Translations under genes and position numbers: made by a program
Part shown: positions 1 to 9,140 of the stretch, piece by piece
Layout of the letters: every line of letters begins with the position of its first letter
How positions within the stretch are numbered: position 1 is the first letter of the stretch
Notes under the pieces: generated by a model
The model's database searches: none
What the model saw: only the letters and a program-made list of their open reading frames with translations
Told to the model about the DNA's origin: nothing
NCBI GenBank assembly: GCA_009995705.1
Contig: JAADBR010000010.1
Span: 1 to 64,000 of the forward strand
DNA length: 64,000 nt
Direction of reading: 5' to 3'
DNA from: Microcystis aeruginosa W13-11
GTDB taxonomy: Bacteria; Cyanobacteriota; Cyanobacteriia; Cyanobacteriales; Microcystaceae

Positions 1-66
1 TCCCAGAGAAGATAATAATTCTTCGAGATAATCTTTAGCAAACTGGTCATGAATAAATCTAGTCAT
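1..66 (-). CDS. N-terminal fragment of a cyanobacterial Rpn/PD-(D/E)XK-like family protein (cut by window edge)
   Basis: The minus strand from 66 down to 1 encodes MTRFIHDQFAKDYLEELLSS, then LG, and runs off the window. This opening is the usual N-terminus of a large cyanobacterial family of about 250-300 residues, often labelled Rpn-family nuclease/transposase or misannotated as flagellar assembly protein H. It starts 4 bases after the uvrB stop codon on the same strand, so it could be co-transcribed with uvrB. Only 22 residues are visible, so the family call rests on recognising the start; no catalytic motif can be seen. Confidence 0.5.
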   Translation of the reverse strand, partial: MTRFIHDQFAKDYLEELLSSLG

Positions 67-70
67 AGGT

Positions 71-2074
71 TTATCTAAGATGATTTAATAACTTATCTCG
101 CAATTGCTTAATCCGATCGCGATATTTAGCAGCTGCCTCGAATTCTAGATTTTTTGCAGCTTCTTTCATTTGCGCTTCTAGTTGTTGAATTAACTCGGGA
201 ATTTGTTCTAAAGAAAGTTCTTCTATATTCTCACAAACCTGCTCCAATTGTTGGGAATTTAGGCGACGAGAAATATCCAGAAAAGCCAAAATTGAATTAC
301 TCGATCTTTTAACAATCGGTTGCGGAATAATCCCATGTTTTTGGTTATATTCCTCTTGAATAGCTCGCCGTCTCTTGGTTTCTTCGATCGCATTAATCAT
401 ACTATCAGTGAGATTATCTCCGTAAAGAATTGCCTGACCGCGAATATGACGAGCAGCCCGGCCGATAGTTTGAATTAAAGAGCGGGTAGCCCTTAAAAAT
501 CCTTCCTTATCTGCGTCTAAAATCGCCACTAGAGACACTTCTGGCAGGTCTAACCCCTCGCGAAGCAAATTCACCCCGATCAGCACGTCAAAGACCCCTT
601 CTCGCAGGTCTTGGATAATTTCAATCCGTTGAATTGATTGAATTTCTGAATGTAGATATCTAACTTTAATTCCCCTTTCTTGCAAGTATTCGGTTAAATC
701 TTCAGCCATGCGTTTAGTTAAAGTGGTAATCAAAACCCGTTCATTTAACCGCACTCGCTCCTTAATTTCCCCTAATAAATCATCCACTTGTCCCTCGGTT
801 GGTCGCACAAAAATCTCTGGATCTAAAACTCCCGTCGGTCGGATAATTTGTTCGACAATGCGATTTTCTGACTGTTCTAATTCCCAATCTCCCGGAGTGG
901 CCGAAACAAAAATACATTGATTAACTTTCTGCCAAAATTCTTCTGACTTCAAAGGACGATTATCCGCAGCACTGGGTAAACGAAACCCGTGATCGATCAA
1001 AACTTTTTTTCGTGATTGATCGCCATTATACATCCCACGAATTTGCGGCACACTGACATGAGACTCATCCACAACTAATAACCAATCTTGAGGAAAATAA
1101 TCCACCAAACATTCTGGCGGTTCCCCCGCTAACCTACCCGCTAAATGCCTGGAATAATTTTCTACTCCGTTACAATAACCCACTTCCTGCAACATTTCCA
1201 AATCATAACGAGTCCGTTGATCTAAGCGTTGCGCTTCCAGTAATTTGCCCGCTTTTTCTAACTCCAACAAACGATAATCTAACTCCGTTTTAATATCCCG
1301 ACAGGCCACCTCTAAACGTTCCTCCGGGGTAACAAAGTGACGGGCCGGATAAATACTAATTCGCTCTAATTTTTGCAAAACTTCCCCCGTCAGGGGATCG
1401 AGATAACGAATACTTTCAATCTCATCGCCAAAAAAATCAATTTTAATGACCCGATCCTCGTAAGCGGGAACAATTTCCAAAATATCGCCCTTCAGACGAA
1501 AACGACCGCGAGTTAACTCTAAATCATTGCGATTGTACTGCACTGACACCAAGGCCCGTAATAATTGCCTTTGGTCGAACTCTTGACCAACTGTTAAGGA
1601 AATCGCCGCTTTTAGGTATTCCGCCGGCATTCCCAAGCCATAAATACAACTAATCGAAGCAACGACGATCACATCCCTGCGTTCAAACAGCGATCGCGTG
1701 GCTGAATGGCGCAGCATATCGATCTCATCATTAATCGAAGAACTCTTTTCGATGTAGGTATCGCTGACGGGAATATAAGCCTCCGGCTGATAATAGTCGT
1801 AATAGCTGATAAAGTATTCCACGGCGTTATTAGGGAAAAATTGCCGCAATTCGTTACATAATTGGGCAGCCAAGGTCTTATTATGGGCTAGGACAAGGGT
1901 AGGCCTGCCAATTTTTTCGATCACAGCGGCAATGGTGAAGGTTTTGCCAGTGCCAGTTGCCCCTAGGAGAGTTTGGAAACGATCCTGATTTTGCAGGGAA
2001 TCTACTAATTTATCGATCGCTGCCGGTTGATCCCCGGTGGGTTGAAAGGGTGCTTGTAGTTGAAAAGCGGTCAT
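71..2074 (-). CDS. uvrB: UvrABC system protein B (excinuclease subunit)
   Basis: DNA-damage recognition helicase of nucleotide excision repair. It receives DNA from UvrA, opens the strands around the lesion and recruits UvrC for incision. The 667-residue length is normal. Visible: Walker A GATGTGKT at residues 38-45, the beta-hairpin [12 protein letters not shown] at about 91-102, which clamps the strand near the lesion, helicase motifs including a VDESH box and an IGRAAR motif VI, and a C-terminal UVR coiled coil from about residue 626 that contacts UvrC. The ATG at 2074 is the natural start. It stands alone on the minus strand, diverging from the gene at 2267. Nothing is unusual. Confidence 0.97.
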   Translation of the reverse strand: MTAFQLQAPFQPTGDQPAAIDKLVDSLQNQDRFQTLLGATGTGKTFTIAAVIEKIGRPTLVLAHNKTLAAQLCNELRQFFPNNAVEYFISYYDYYQPEAYIPVSDTYIEKSSSINDEIDMLRHSATRSLFERRDVIVVASISCIYGLGMPAEYLKAAISLTVGQEFDQRQLLRALVSVQYNRNDLELTRGRFRLKGDILEIVPAYEDRVIKIDFFGDEIESIRYLDPLTGEVLQKLERISIYPARHFVTPEERLEVACRDIKTELDYRLLELEKAGKLLEAQRLDQRTRYDLEMLQEVGYCNGVENYSRHLAGRLAGEPPECLVDYFPQDWLLVVDESHVSVPQIRGMYNGDQSRKKVLIDHGFRLPSAADNRPLKSEEFWQKVNQCIFVSATPGDWELEQSENRIVEQIIRPTGVLDPEIFVRPTEGQVDDLLGEIKERVRLNERVLITTLTKRMAEDLTEYLQERGIKVRYLHSEIQSIQRIEIIQDLREGVFDVLIGVNLLREGLDLPEVSLVAILDADKEGFLRATRSLIQTIGRAARHIRGQAILYGDNLTDSMINAIEETKRRRAIQEEYNQKHGIIPQPIVKRSSNSILAFLDISRRLNSQQLEQVCENIEELSLEQIPELIQQLEAQMKEAAKNLEFEAAAKYRDRIKQLRDKLLNHLR

Positions 2075-2266
2075 TAGCGGCTAGGTGTAGAGAACAGGCA
2101 AAATAAATTATCAATCGAATTACCAACACTGATAGGGTTTTGGGTAAAGAAAGATGTATCTTAATATTAGAGAGGATTTTAAAAAAAGATTAAAAGTCTT
2201 CGAGAATACCCTAAACTTAAATCTTATCGTTTCCCCGAAGCTATTAACGGAAAGGAGTATCAGGTT

Positions 2267-2758
2267 ATGACGGTGGAAAATCTAGAAACGAACGGGACTC
2301 AAACCCCAGCAACTACAGAAGAAAAAACCAGCAGCTCGCGCGGTAAAGCTACTACAGCTAAAACCGTCAAGGATAAAGAAGTGGTCGCTCTTTCGGTCAA
2401 AGGTAGTGCCGATAAGGAATACAAGGGATTAAAACTTTATCAACCCGAAGACCGATTACCGGAGAATCGTCCCATCGGTACTAGCCATCTTCATTTTAAG
2501 GAAGATGAAATGTTACCAGGGGGCCGTCCCGTGGAAGTTAGCCATCTGAAAGTGGTTGGTACCTATTCTTCCGTCGGTAGCGCTCGTCCTGTGGTCTCTA
2601 GTGGGATGGAAGTTAGCAGCACTCTAGCGATCTCCGGCAATCGTCCGATCGCTCTCAGTCATCTGCACATTAGCGAAACTTATACAGTCATGGGTAATCG
2701 TCCCGTTGCTTCCAATGAAATCGATGATCCCGAAACTTTAATGGGATTTTTAGACTAA
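2267..2758 (+). CDS. Conserved cyanobacterial protein with degenerate RP-x-x-SHL repeats
   Basis: 163 residues with no enzyme fold I recognise. The first 60 or so are rich in Thr, Ser, Lys and Glu and probably disordered. From about residue 65 the protein consists of four to five imperfect units of 20-25 residues built on the pattern G-N/G/S-R-P-I/V-x-x-S-H-L-x-I/V, for example ENRPIGTSHLHF, GGRPVEVSHLKV, SARPVVSSGMEV, GNRPIALSHLHI and GNRPVASNEI. A strong ribosome site (aaaggag) lies about 9 bases before the ATG. A hairpin terminator follows 25-30 bases after the stop, so this is a single-gene transcript. Members of this family occur across cyanobacteria without known function, as far as I recall. 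The repeats suggest a beta-rich binding or scaffold protein, which is inference only. Confidence 0.7.
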   Translation: MTVENLETNGTQTPATTEEKTSSSRGKATTAKTVKDKEVVALSVKGSADKEYKGLKLYQPEDRLPENRPIGTSHLHFKEDEMLPGGRPVEVSHLKVVGTYSSVGSARPVVSSGMEVSSTLAISGNRPIALSHLHISETYTVMGNRPVASNEIDDPETLMGFLD

Positions 2759-2786
2759 TTGTTTTGTTGATCAAGATGGATGTTTT

Positions 2787-2816
2787 CCCTGTCCCGGACA
2801 GGGAATTTATTTTTTC
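2787..2816 (+). terminator. Intrinsic terminator after the repeat protein
   Basis: The stem CCCTGTCC/GGACAGGG with a very short loop is followed by AATTTATTTTTTCT. It lies just after the stop at 2758 and before the methyltransferase start at 2839. It therefore separates two same-strand genes and argues against the longer methyltransferase frame that would begin at 2764. Confidence 0.75.
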
Positions 2817-2838
2817 TAGCCCACCGTTTTTAATCCCG

Positions 2839-3588
2839 ATGCTGTTTGAGCAAAAATTTTTCTTAATTGTCTCGTTTCTAATAGTGGTTTTTTGCGGTTT
2901 CGGATTATTAAATCTTACCTACGATGCCTCAGTTTTAGCACCGCAGCAATATTATCAGATTCGATCGCTTCATAGTCGCGATGGTATCGGTAAATTTTAC
3001 CTAGGACGGGAAATCGCTAAAGTCATGGGACACCAAGAAATGTTATGGTTAGAACGTCCTAGTCGTCGTTTCACAGAAAAACCTGATGATCTGATCACCG
3101 CACTAAATCTAAAACCCACAGATCTAGTGACAGATATCGGCGCAGGTACAGGTTATTTTAGTTTTCCTATAGCGAATGTAGTAGCACAAGTTTTCGCCGT
3201 CGATGTGCAACCGGAAATGCTAGGGGCAATTGATTTTTTAGCCGAGGAAAACCAGGTTAAGAATATCACCACAATTCTCGGGACAGAAACCGATCCCAAA
3301 TTGCCAGCACAAGCGATCGATTTAGCTTTAATGGTCGATGCTTATCACGAGTTTTCCTCTCCCCGCGAGATGATGGAGAATCTGGTCAAATCCTTAAAAC
3401 CCGATGGTAGGGTGGTATTAGTAGAATACCGTCGTGAAAACCCTCTGATTCCTATCAAAGCCCTTCATAAAATGACCCGCAGACAGGTAGAAAAAGAAAT
3501 GGCCGCTGTTGGTTTAGTCCCAGCAGACATCATCGAGACTTTGCCCCAACAACATTTAATGATCTTTCAAAAAACAAATTCAAATTAG
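2839..3588 (+). CDS. Membrane-anchored or exported SAM-dependent methyltransferase
   Basis: Class I methyltransferase fold. Motif I reads DIGAGTGYF at about residues 99-107, followed by the acidic end of strand 2 (FAVDVQ) and a DAYHEF post-motif. The substrate is unknown. From the ATG at 2839 the protein has 249 residues and opens with MLFEQKFF and one strongly hydrophobic stretch of about 20 residues, so it is either membrane-anchored or secreted to the periplasm. That is less common for this fold but is seen in a family of bacterial periplasmic methyltransferases. The open frame extends up to 2764, but that extension contains a hairpin terminator and is unlikely to be translated. No linked gene hints at its target. 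Confidence 0.75.
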   Translation: MLFEQKFFLIVSFLIVVFCGFGLLNLTYDASVLAPQQYYQIRSLHSRDGIGKFYLGREIAKVMGHQEMLWLERPSRRFTEKPDDLITALNLKPTDLVTDIGAGTGYFSFPIANVVAQVFAVDVQPEMLGAIDFLAEENQVKNITTILGTETDPKLPAQAIDLALMVDAYHEFSSPREMMENLVKSLKPDGRVVLVEYRRENPLIPIKALHKMTRRQVEKEMAAVGLVPADIIETLPQQHLMIFQKTNSN

Positions 3589-3602
3589 CAAGTTAACCCA
3601 AG

Positions 3603-3800
3603 CTAATCCACGGAATTTTCTTTCTGGATTAATACCTCACCAGCGATTAAACGTTGGGCTGCTGAAAGTAAAACATCCTCAATCCAGAGCTTGACAAAAT
3701 AGCCTTTTGCCCCTTTAGCGGCGGCGATTTGCCCCTGATATCCCATCCACACCCCTAAGACAATGGAAGGTATCAAAAAAACAAAAAGAAGCGGAAATGC
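3603..3800 (-). pseudogene. Possible small membrane protein or C-terminal relic
   Basis: An open minus-strand frame of about 65 codons without a good ATG at its front. It encodes a hydrophobic start (FPLLFVFLIPSIVLGVWMG) and then a protein-like tail (YQGQIAAAKGAKGYFVKL, later LIAGEVLIQKENSVD). The first in-frame ATG (3746) would leave only 47 residues. The composition looks like real protein, with one membrane segment followed by an amphipathic tail, but the front is cut by a TGA. It overlaps the 5' end of the plus-strand gene at 3797. I do not recognise a family. It may be the broken end of a small membrane protein. Confidence 0.3.
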
Positions 3801-4051
3801 TCAAAAAAAAGCCAACTGAGAAATCTTTTAAGTGGGAGAACAAAGTGCAAGCTTTTAGCACCTTGATCTTGACCACAATCGCCATAATTAGCATTGTTTT
3901 TAACTTAGGCAAAGCCCAAGAAAAACTCGAAAATCTTGAAGCTGAGAAAAAAACGATCACAACCGAGATTAAAGAGATTAACTCAAGCTTCAAAACCTTC
4001 TACACTCGCGAAGACGCTGAAAAAGATTTTGCTATTCGTGATCGGCTCTGA
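3797..4051 (+). CDS. Small hypothetical membrane protein with coiled coil
   Basis: 84 residues: a basic N-terminus (MLKKKPTEKSFKWENK), one transmembrane helix (about residues 19-38, FSTLILTTIAIISIVFNLG), then a heptad-like charged region rich in Glu and Lys (about 42-70) that should form a coiled coil. The topology resembles small bacterial scaffold or septum-associated proteins, but there is no family match I can name. The ATG at 3797 has only a weak purine-rich upstream stretch. It is isolated, with no operon partner on this strand. Confidence 0.45.
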   Translation: MLKKKPTEKSFKWENKVQAFSTLILTTIAIISIVFNLGKAQEKLENLEAEKKTITTEIKEINSSFKTFYTREDAEKDFAIRDRL

Positions 4052-4361
4052 GAAGCCAGATATCAAGCTCTCGAAAAAGAACAATCTCAAAAATCTTATT
4101 GAGAATAATTCTGCTTTATTGAGAATCTAGTAAAGTCAGCATACTACAATGAAATTTCAAACATCTGTCAGGGCCAGAAAATTAGTTACATCTTCGTGAA
4201 AAACCTGAAACCCTTACGTCCTAATATTTCCCGCTTAGTCCCACCTAGTCCCTTTACAAACTCTTGAAATTTCAAACATTTAACACCGTACAAACAGGGA
4301 AAATTAGCCAAAAAAAACTCTCCCCAAACAGGGGAGAGAGGGGGGGGAAATATTTAAAAGC
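4052..4361. other. Intergenic, apart from the ndh terminator
   Basis: No coding frame is convincing here. The segment TGAAATTTCAAACAT occurs twice (near 4148 and 4266), separated by about 115 bases, suggesting a small decayed repeat. The terminator of the convergent ndh operon lies at the right end. Confidence 0.4.
4310..4338 (-). terminator. Intrinsic terminator of the ndhA-I-G-E operon
   Basis: Read on the minus strand: stem CTCTCCCC, loop TGTTT, GGGGAGAG, then a run of seven T. It lies about 25 bases after the ndhE stop and is a textbook rho-independent terminator. Confidence 0.85.
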
Positions 4362-4673
4362 TTACCATTTGAGCAGATTAAACTGTTCCATATCGATGGT
4401 GTCGCGGTTACGATAGATAGTCAGGATAATCGCTAAACCCACGGCTGCTTCGGCTGCCGCTACGGTAATCACGAAAATAGTAAAAATTTGGCCTCGGATA
4501 TTAGCGGGGTCAAGATAGTTGGAAAAACCCATTAGGTTAATGTTAACAGAATTGAGCATCAATTCGATCGACATTAAAACCCGGACAGCATTGCGACTGG
4601 TGACTAAACCATAAATTCCGATACAAAATAAAGCCGCCGCTAATAACAAATAATACTCTAACTGAATCTGCAT
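4362..4673 (-). CDS. ndhE: NAD(P)H-quinone oxidoreductase subunit 4L (NdhE/NuoK)
   Basis: 103 residues, full length, with three transmembrane helices. The conserved Glu sits in helix II ([13 protein letters not shown]), which belongs to the proton-conducting chain of the NDH-1 membrane arm in thylakoids. It works in respiratory and cyclic electron flow. It is the last gene of ndhA-ndhI-ndhG-ndhE, 19 bases after ndhG, with a GAGGT ribosome site before its ATG and a strong terminator behind it. Confidence 0.96.
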   Translation of the reverse strand: MQIQLEYYLLLAAALFCIGIYGLVTSRNAVRVLMSIELMLNSVNINLMGFSNYLDPANIRGQIFTIFVITVAAAEAAVGLAIILTIYRNRDTIDMEQFNLLKW

Positions 4674-4692
4674 GATACCTCTTTTTTGGGTC

Positions 4693-5289
4693 TTATTTAG
4701 GGGCGGTTAATTCTCTAGGTCGTTCGGGTAATGTTAAAGCTGTGGCCGTAGGTTCTTCAGCTTTTAGGGTGGGGATAAGGTCACGACGGGCTAAAATAAT
4801 TGCTCCGACCATGGCCATTAATAATAGCACGGAAGCTAATTCAAAGGGGAGCAAGAAATCACTAAAGAAATGCTTACCGATTGCTACTAAAGTATTAGTC
4901 ACCACGGCGGGAGAAGTGCTAGAAATTGACCAAGGTGTGATTAAAACCATGGTCGATAACAGCACAAATAAACCCACACAAACTAAAGCAGTAGATGCCC
5001 GACGGATCCAACGTCTAGGAATATCAGAAAAGTCCTCTTGCTTGTTAACAAGCATAATAGCAAAGAGAATTAAAACGTTAATCGCGCCCACATAAATTAG
5101 AATTTGTGCCGCCGCTACAAAATCAGCATTTAGTAAGAGATATAAACCTGAAATGCTGATAAAAACACCACCCAATAAAAAGGCGGAATAAACGATATTA
5201 GATAATAGTACCACGCCTAAAGCAGTCCCGATTACCAGGGCTGCTAAAATGCCAAAAGATACTATTTGAACGCCCTCAGATAAATTCAC
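4693..5289 (-). CDS. ndhG: NAD(P)H-quinone oxidoreductase subunit 6 (NdhG/NuoJ)
   Basis: 198 residues with five hydrophobic helices, including the [15 protein letters not shown] segment typical of NuoJ helix III with its pi-bulge. It links the quinone site of NDH-1 to the proton channels. The soluble C-terminal tail of about 30 residues is normal for cyanobacteria. It lies third in the ndhA-I-G-E operon; the 142-base gap before it holds only short AT-rich repeat scraps. Confidence 0.96.
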   Translation of the reverse strand: MNLSEGVQIVSFGILAALVIGTALGVVLLSNIVYSAFLLGGVFISISGLYLLLNADFVAAAQILIYVGAINVLILFAIMLVNKQEDFSDIPRRWIRRASTALVCVGLFVLLSTMVLITPWSISSTSPAVVTNTLVAIGKHFFSDFLLPFELASVLLLMAMVGAIILARRDLIPTLKAEEPTATALTLPERPRELTAPK

Positions 5290-5431
5290 AGTGGTTTCAT
5301 CTCCTTTTATGTTTGAGAGTTATTAATTATTAGTTATCAGCTTCTGAAGGCAAGAGGCAAGAGGCAAAAGACAGAATCTGGCAATTCTCCTACCTAAAAA
5401 CGCTGACGGCTGATAGCTAACTGCTAATTAA

Positions 5432-6004
5432 TTAATCAGTAATTTCTTCGGGACGTTTACCGGCGCGTTGACTACCGGCGGGTAAATCGTGGGGTTCGAT
5501 GACACCTTTAGGCAAATAACCTAATTCCCTCAGAGGTGTCACCATCGGGTCTTGAGTGACTTTGTAGGGTAAACGGCCTAGGGCGACGTTATCATAGTTT
5601 AATTCATGACGATCATAGGTCGCTAGTTCGTATTCTTCGGTCATCGATAGGCAATTAGTCGGACAGTATTCCACACAATTACCGCAGAAAATACAGACCC
5701 CAAAATCGATACTGTAGTGTTTGAGTTCTTTCTTTTTAATTTCCTTGTTAAAAGTCCAATCCACTACTGGTAAATTAATCGGACAAACTCGCACACAGAC
5801 TTCACAAGCGATACATTTATCGAACTCAAAGTGAATTCTACCCCGATAACGTTCCGAGGGAATTAACTTTTCGTAGGGATACTGGACGGTAATTGGACGA
5901 CGACGCATATGATCAAAGGTAACGGATAAACCTTCGCCGATGTATTTCGCCGCTTGAATGCTACCTTTGGCGTAATCGCTGACTTGTTTGAGGATGTTAA
6001 ACAT
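5432..6004 (-). CDS. ndhI: NAD(P)H-quinone oxidoreductase subunit I, two [4Fe-4S] clusters
   Basis: 190 residues. Two ferredoxin-type cluster motifs are complete: C64-x2-C67-x2-C70-x3-C74-P and C104-x2-C107-x2-C110-x3-C114-P. These carry electrons along the peripheral arm of NDH-1 towards the quinone. The N-terminal amphipathic helix and the extended charged C-terminus are as in other cyanobacteria. It lies 42 bases after ndhA in the same operon. Confidence 0.96.
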   Translation of the reverse strand: MFNILKQVSDYAKGSIQAAKYIGEGLSVTFDHMRRRPITVQYPYEKLIPSERYRGRIHFEFDKCIACEVCVRVCPINLPVVDWTFNKEIKKKELKHYSIDFGVCIFCGNCVEYCPTNCLSMTEEYELATYDRHELNYDNVALGRLPYKVTQDPMVTPLRELGYLPKGVIEPHDLPAGSQRAGKRPEEITD

Positions 6005-6046
6005 GATGGTCAGAGGGGTAGTGGGTTAAAAGGGCAAAAAAGGAAA

Positions 6047-7165
6047 TTAACCGCCAAAAGCAAAGGGAAAAGCTAGTTTTAGGGCGGCAGTAAGTAGTAG
6101 GTTAACTAAAGATACCGGTAGGAGGAATTTCCAGCCTAAATCGAGTAATTGGTCAATGCGAACCCGGGGTACAGTCCAACGCAAGAGAATAGCGATGAAG
6201 ATGAGGAAATAGGCCTTTAATACTGTCATCGTAATCCCTAGGGAAGCGGTGATAATTTGTAGCCAGGGATTGGTTTCACTAACTCCCAACCAGCCGGCCA
6301 AAGCATTGACGGGGATAGGAAATTCCCAACCACCAAGATAGAGGACCGCGAAAACTAAGGCCGACAGCACGAGGTTAACGTAGGAACCCACATAAAAGAG
6401 AGCGAATTTCATCCCTGCGTATTCGGTTTGATAACCAGCGACTAATTCCTCCTCCGCTTCCGGTAAATCGAAAGGCAGACGTTCACACTCGGCTAAAGCG
6501 GCAATCCAGAAAATCAGAAACCCCACCGGTTGGCGCCAGATATTCCAGCCTAAAATGCCATAACCGGATTGTTGTTCGACAATATCAATGGTACTGAGAC
6601 TATTAGACATCATCGCGATCGCTAATACCGATAAAGCCAAGGGAATTTCATAACTAATCGATTGCGCCGCCGCCCGCAGGCCTCCCAGTAAGGAATACTT
6701 ATTATTTGAGGCATAACCCGCCATTAATAAGCCAATGGGGGCAATACTGGACAAGGAAATCCATAAAAAGATACCTACGTTTAGGTCAGTAATCAGCAGA
6801 TTTTGGCCGAAGGGGACGATGAGATAGGAGACAAACACTGGCATCACCACCAAAATTGGCCCAAAGAGGAATAACCAAGGGTCGGCCTTAGCGGGGACGA
6901 CATCCTCTTTAAAGACTAATTTCAGACCGTCGGCGACTGGTTGTAAAACGCCTAAGGGGCCTGCGTATTCGGGCCCGATACGCTGTTGGACGGCGGCGGA
7001 AATTTTCCTTTCTAACCAGACGCACACTAAAACCCCCACTGTGGCGGCTATAATCATCAGGAACATGGGTAAAGGCATCCAAATCGCTTTAGCCAGTCCT
7101 CCACTTAATCCCAGGTCTGTTAGGGATTTAATGAAACTTTCTTGTAAATCTATGCCTTGATTCAT
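6047..7165 (-). CDS. ndhA: NAD(P)H-quinone oxidoreductase subunit 1 (NdhA/NuoH)
   Basis: 372 residues from the ATG at 7165 ([11 protein letters not shown]), which matches the usual cyanobacterial N-terminus. The frame continues to 7189 (eight more residues). About eight transmembrane helices with the conserved loops [19 protein letters not shown] and [19 protein letters not shown], which line the quinone-binding tunnel. It is the first gene of ndhA-I-G-E. The upstream region is long and holds a small inverted-repeat element (7441-7583), so the promoter must lie between 7190 and about 7440. Confidence 0.96.
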   Translation of the reverse strand: MNQGIDLQESFIKSLTDLGLSGGLAKAIWMPLPMFLMIIAATVGVLVCVWLERKISAAVQQRIGPEYAGPLGVLQPVADGLKLVFKEDVVPAKADPWLFLFGPILVVMPVFVSYLIVPFGQNLLITDLNVGIFLWISLSSIAPIGLLMAGYASNNKYSLLGGLRAAAQSISYEIPLALSVLAIAMMSNSLSTIDIVEQQSGYGILGWNIWRQPVGFLIFWIAALAECERLPFDLPEAEEELVAGYQTEYAGMKFALFYVGSYVNLVLSALVFAVLYLGGWEFPIPVNALAGWLGVSETNPWLQIITASLGITMTVLKAYFLIFIAILLRWTVPRVRIDQLLDLGWKFLLPVSLVNLLLTAALKLAFPFAFGG

Positions 7166-7189
7166 ATTTGGCGATCGCTGTACTGTCAA

Positions 7190-7717
7190 TAGTTCGGCAT
7201 GGTCTGAAGATTTTTAAGCAAATCTTATAGCCCAGTATACAGTTAGTCGGTCTGAGGGTTATCAGTAAAGTGACAAAGGCTTCAACTCATTAGCAGCCAA
7301 GAGAGTCAAGCAATCTTGATTCTCCGTCCAAGAATAGGTATTAGTCAATAGTTAGGGTCTGAATCTATCAATGTTCCCCGCTGTTTCTTAGCGCCGACAA
7401 CCTCAGTTAGTTACCAATTATTCACAGGAAAAAAATCTCGTTAAGTGGCTGGTTATAATTAAATTTAAAATCGATTTTAGGTTCGATCCCCCCTGCCCCC
7501 CTTGATAAGGGGGGTGCCGATCCCCCTTTAGTCCCCCCTTGATAAGGGGGGTTTCTGATAATTTTTAACGCCTACCTACTTAACTTATCGTTTAGGCAAT
7601 GAAAGCAGCCCGCTTGAATCTGTCTTCCTCTTTGTGTTCTTTGTGCCTTTGTGGTTTATCCCCAGAGCCAATCCTACTGTTAAAATCCAGTTATCGAGCG
7701 TTTCTCGCCAATCGCCG
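7190..7717. other. Intergenic: ndhA promoter side and a TIR element
   Basis: No credible gene. The left 250 bases should carry the ndhA promoter. The middle is occupied by the inverted-repeat element at 7441-7583. The right part (7584-7717) follows the pyrE stop and contains AT-rich repeat scraps such as ctttgtgttctttgtgcctttg. Confidence 0.5.
7441..7583. repeat. MITE-like element, copy 1
   Basis: 143 bases bounded by TTAAGTGGCTGG at the left and, read inward from the right, TTAAGTAGGTAGGCG. These are imperfect terminal inverted repeats with TTAA at both outer ends. The interior holds two near-identical hairpins (CCCCCCTTGATAAGGGGGG type). The same element recurs at 8939-9057 with about 85-90 percent identity over the shared parts. 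No coding capacity. Probably a non-autonomous element moved by a transposase encoded elsewhere. Confidence 0.7.
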
Positions 7718-8305
7718 CTATTTTTTCTGATAAGCCGCCTGTAGGTCTCGAATCGAAAACAAAGCTTGAAACTGTATTCCCTGAGATTGGTAAAATTCCG
7801 CCCCTCCTTGGTCTCTATCCACCAAAGCAATGATTAAATCTACTTGATAACCCGCATTGCGTAATCTTTCTACCGCTACCATGGCACTTTTCCCCGTTGT
7901 CACCACGTCTTCGAGGACAACCACCACAGCACCAGGGTTTAAAGTTGGCCCCTCAATATAAGCCATGGTTCCGTGACCTTTTGCCTCTTTACGGACAATT
8001 AAAGCTGGAATCGGGCGATTTTCGTAGGCAGATACCACACTAACGGCACTGACAATCGGATCTGCTCCTAGGGTTAATCCTGCCACCGCTTGGGTATATG
8101 GAGGCAGTAGGGACAGCAATAAACGCCCCACGGCTAAAGCTCCCTCCCCAGTCAGGGTAACTTGTTTACCGTTGATATAGTAGCTGCTTTTTTGTCCTGA
8201 GGACAGGGTGAAATCCCCCTCTCGATAGGCAAGACGGACAAGAGCATCAAGGAGAAATTGACGCAGGGAAGCAGTATCGAGAGTCGCTACCGAGGAATTA
8301 GCCAT
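7718..8305 (-). CDS. pyrE: Orotate phosphoribosyltransferase
   Basis: 195 residues. It joins orotate to PRPP to make OMP in pyrimidine synthesis. The PRPP-binding motif VVVVLEDVVTTGKS lies at about residues 127-140, the catalytic-loop lysines sit in RKEAKGHG at about 105-112, and the N-terminal SGQKSSYYINGK segment binds orotate. Length and motifs are normal. Single gene on the minus strand, divergent from the secreted protein at 8461. Confidence 0.95.
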   Translation of the reverse strand: MANSSVATLDTASLRQFLLDALVRLAYREGDFTLSSGQKSSYYINGKQVTLTGEGALAVGRLLLSLLPPYTQAVAGLTLGADPIVSAVSVVSAYENRPIPALIVRKEAKGHGTMAYIEGPTLNPGAVVVVLEDVVTTGKSAMVAVERLRNAGYQVDLIIALVDRDQGGAEFYQSQGIQFQALFSIRDLQAAYQKK

Positions 8306-8460
8306 ATTTTCAGGATTGGGAGTCTGATTGACTCCAAAATTTCAGTTACAATTAAGCCAAAAGTCATTATATATTGACTCGATCGCTAGTATTGATTTAT
8401 TTCTCATCCCATTGAAGCAATTTTTTAATTAACCCTATCCCTGTGAGGAGATTTTTACCC

Positions 8461-8913
8461 ATGCGCGCTAAGTTTTTACTTCCTTCCCTGTTTTGTTTAA
8501 CCGGTTTAGTCTGGTTGAGTTCGTCTAATGCGATCGCCGAAACTCCGCCCGCCACCAATCCCCCACCGGTAAAAATCCAACAATTGCAACTTGTTCCCTC
8601 TCCCGATACGACGGTGGGATTTAATAATATCCCCGGTTTGTTTAACCGCGCTGTTAATAACAATACGGGTCGTTTCTACGACTATACCAACATTTTAGGA
8701 CAGTTCAACTCTCTTTTTGGCTGGCGTACTTTTCCCCAAGGTTCCTATTTCGATAATCTGATTACTCGGGATGCCAAATTAACCGAAACTTTATACTATG
8801 ATGTTATGCAACAGCAACAGTCTGGACCTTTAATTCGCACCCAAGATTTACCCAATCCCTTCGATACTTCCCTACAGGAAAATCCTAGTTATTTAAGTCC
8901 AGGCGGATTTTAA
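8461..8913 (+). CDS. Secreted hypothetical protein
   Basis: 150 residues from the ATG at 8461, preceded by a TGAGGAG ribosome site. A frame starting at a GTG at 8443 would swallow that site and is unlikely. A signal peptide is clear: MRAKFLLPSLFCLTGLVW..., cut near SSNAIA-E. The mature part is rich in Asn, Pro, Gln and aromatic residues (NIPGLFNRAVNNNTGRFYDY, FNSLFGWRTFPQGSYFDNL) and lacks cysteine. I recognise it only as a conserved cyanobacterial exported protein of unknown role. It diverges from pyrE. Confidence 0.7.
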   Translation: MRAKFLLPSLFCLTGLVWLSSSNAIAETPPATNPPPVKIQQLQLVPSPDTTVGFNNIPGLFNRAVNNNTGRFYDYTNILGQFNSLFGWRTFPQGSYFDNLITRDAKLTETLYYDVMQQQQSGPLIRTQDLPNPFDTSLQENPSYLSPGGF

Positions 8914-8938
8914 TCTACCAATTCAGACTTGAATTAGC

Positions 8939-9057
8939 TAAGTAGCTGGTTATAATTAAATTAAAAATGGATTTTAGATTCGATCCCCCCTGCCCCCCTT
9001 GATAAGGGGGGTGCCGCTAGGCGGGGGGATCTGACAACTTTTAACGCCTACCTACTT
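8939..9057. repeat. MITE-like element, copy 2
   Basis: About 118 bases, starting TAAGTAGCTGGTTATAATTA and ending TTTTAACGCCTACCTACTT. The left end, the CCCCCCTGCCCCCCTTGAT hairpin and the right end all match the copy at 7441-7583; this copy has only one hairpin. It lies in the gap between the secreted protein and the end of the aeruginosin cluster. Confidence 0.7.
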
Positions 9058-9140
9058 CGTAATCGGTCGAGAATCTTCTTTAAAGGTTCCCGAACTGCGG
9101 CAAGATACCTTTTTAAGTTCAATCGAAGCTCCCTGAGAAG

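Noticed and set aside
2764..2838. Longer methyltransferase start at 2764
   Set aside because: The added 25 codons contain a hairpin terminator and have no family likeness; the ATG at 2839 opens a normal membrane anchor.
7485..7500. GGTTCGATCCCCCC resembling a tRNA T-arm
   Set aside because: It is part of the repeated hairpin element found twice; no cloverleaf can be folded around it.
7585..7830. 81-residue minus-strand frame overlapping the end of pyrE
   Set aside because: Out-of-frame overlap with a clear gene, plus repeat sequence; no ribosome site.
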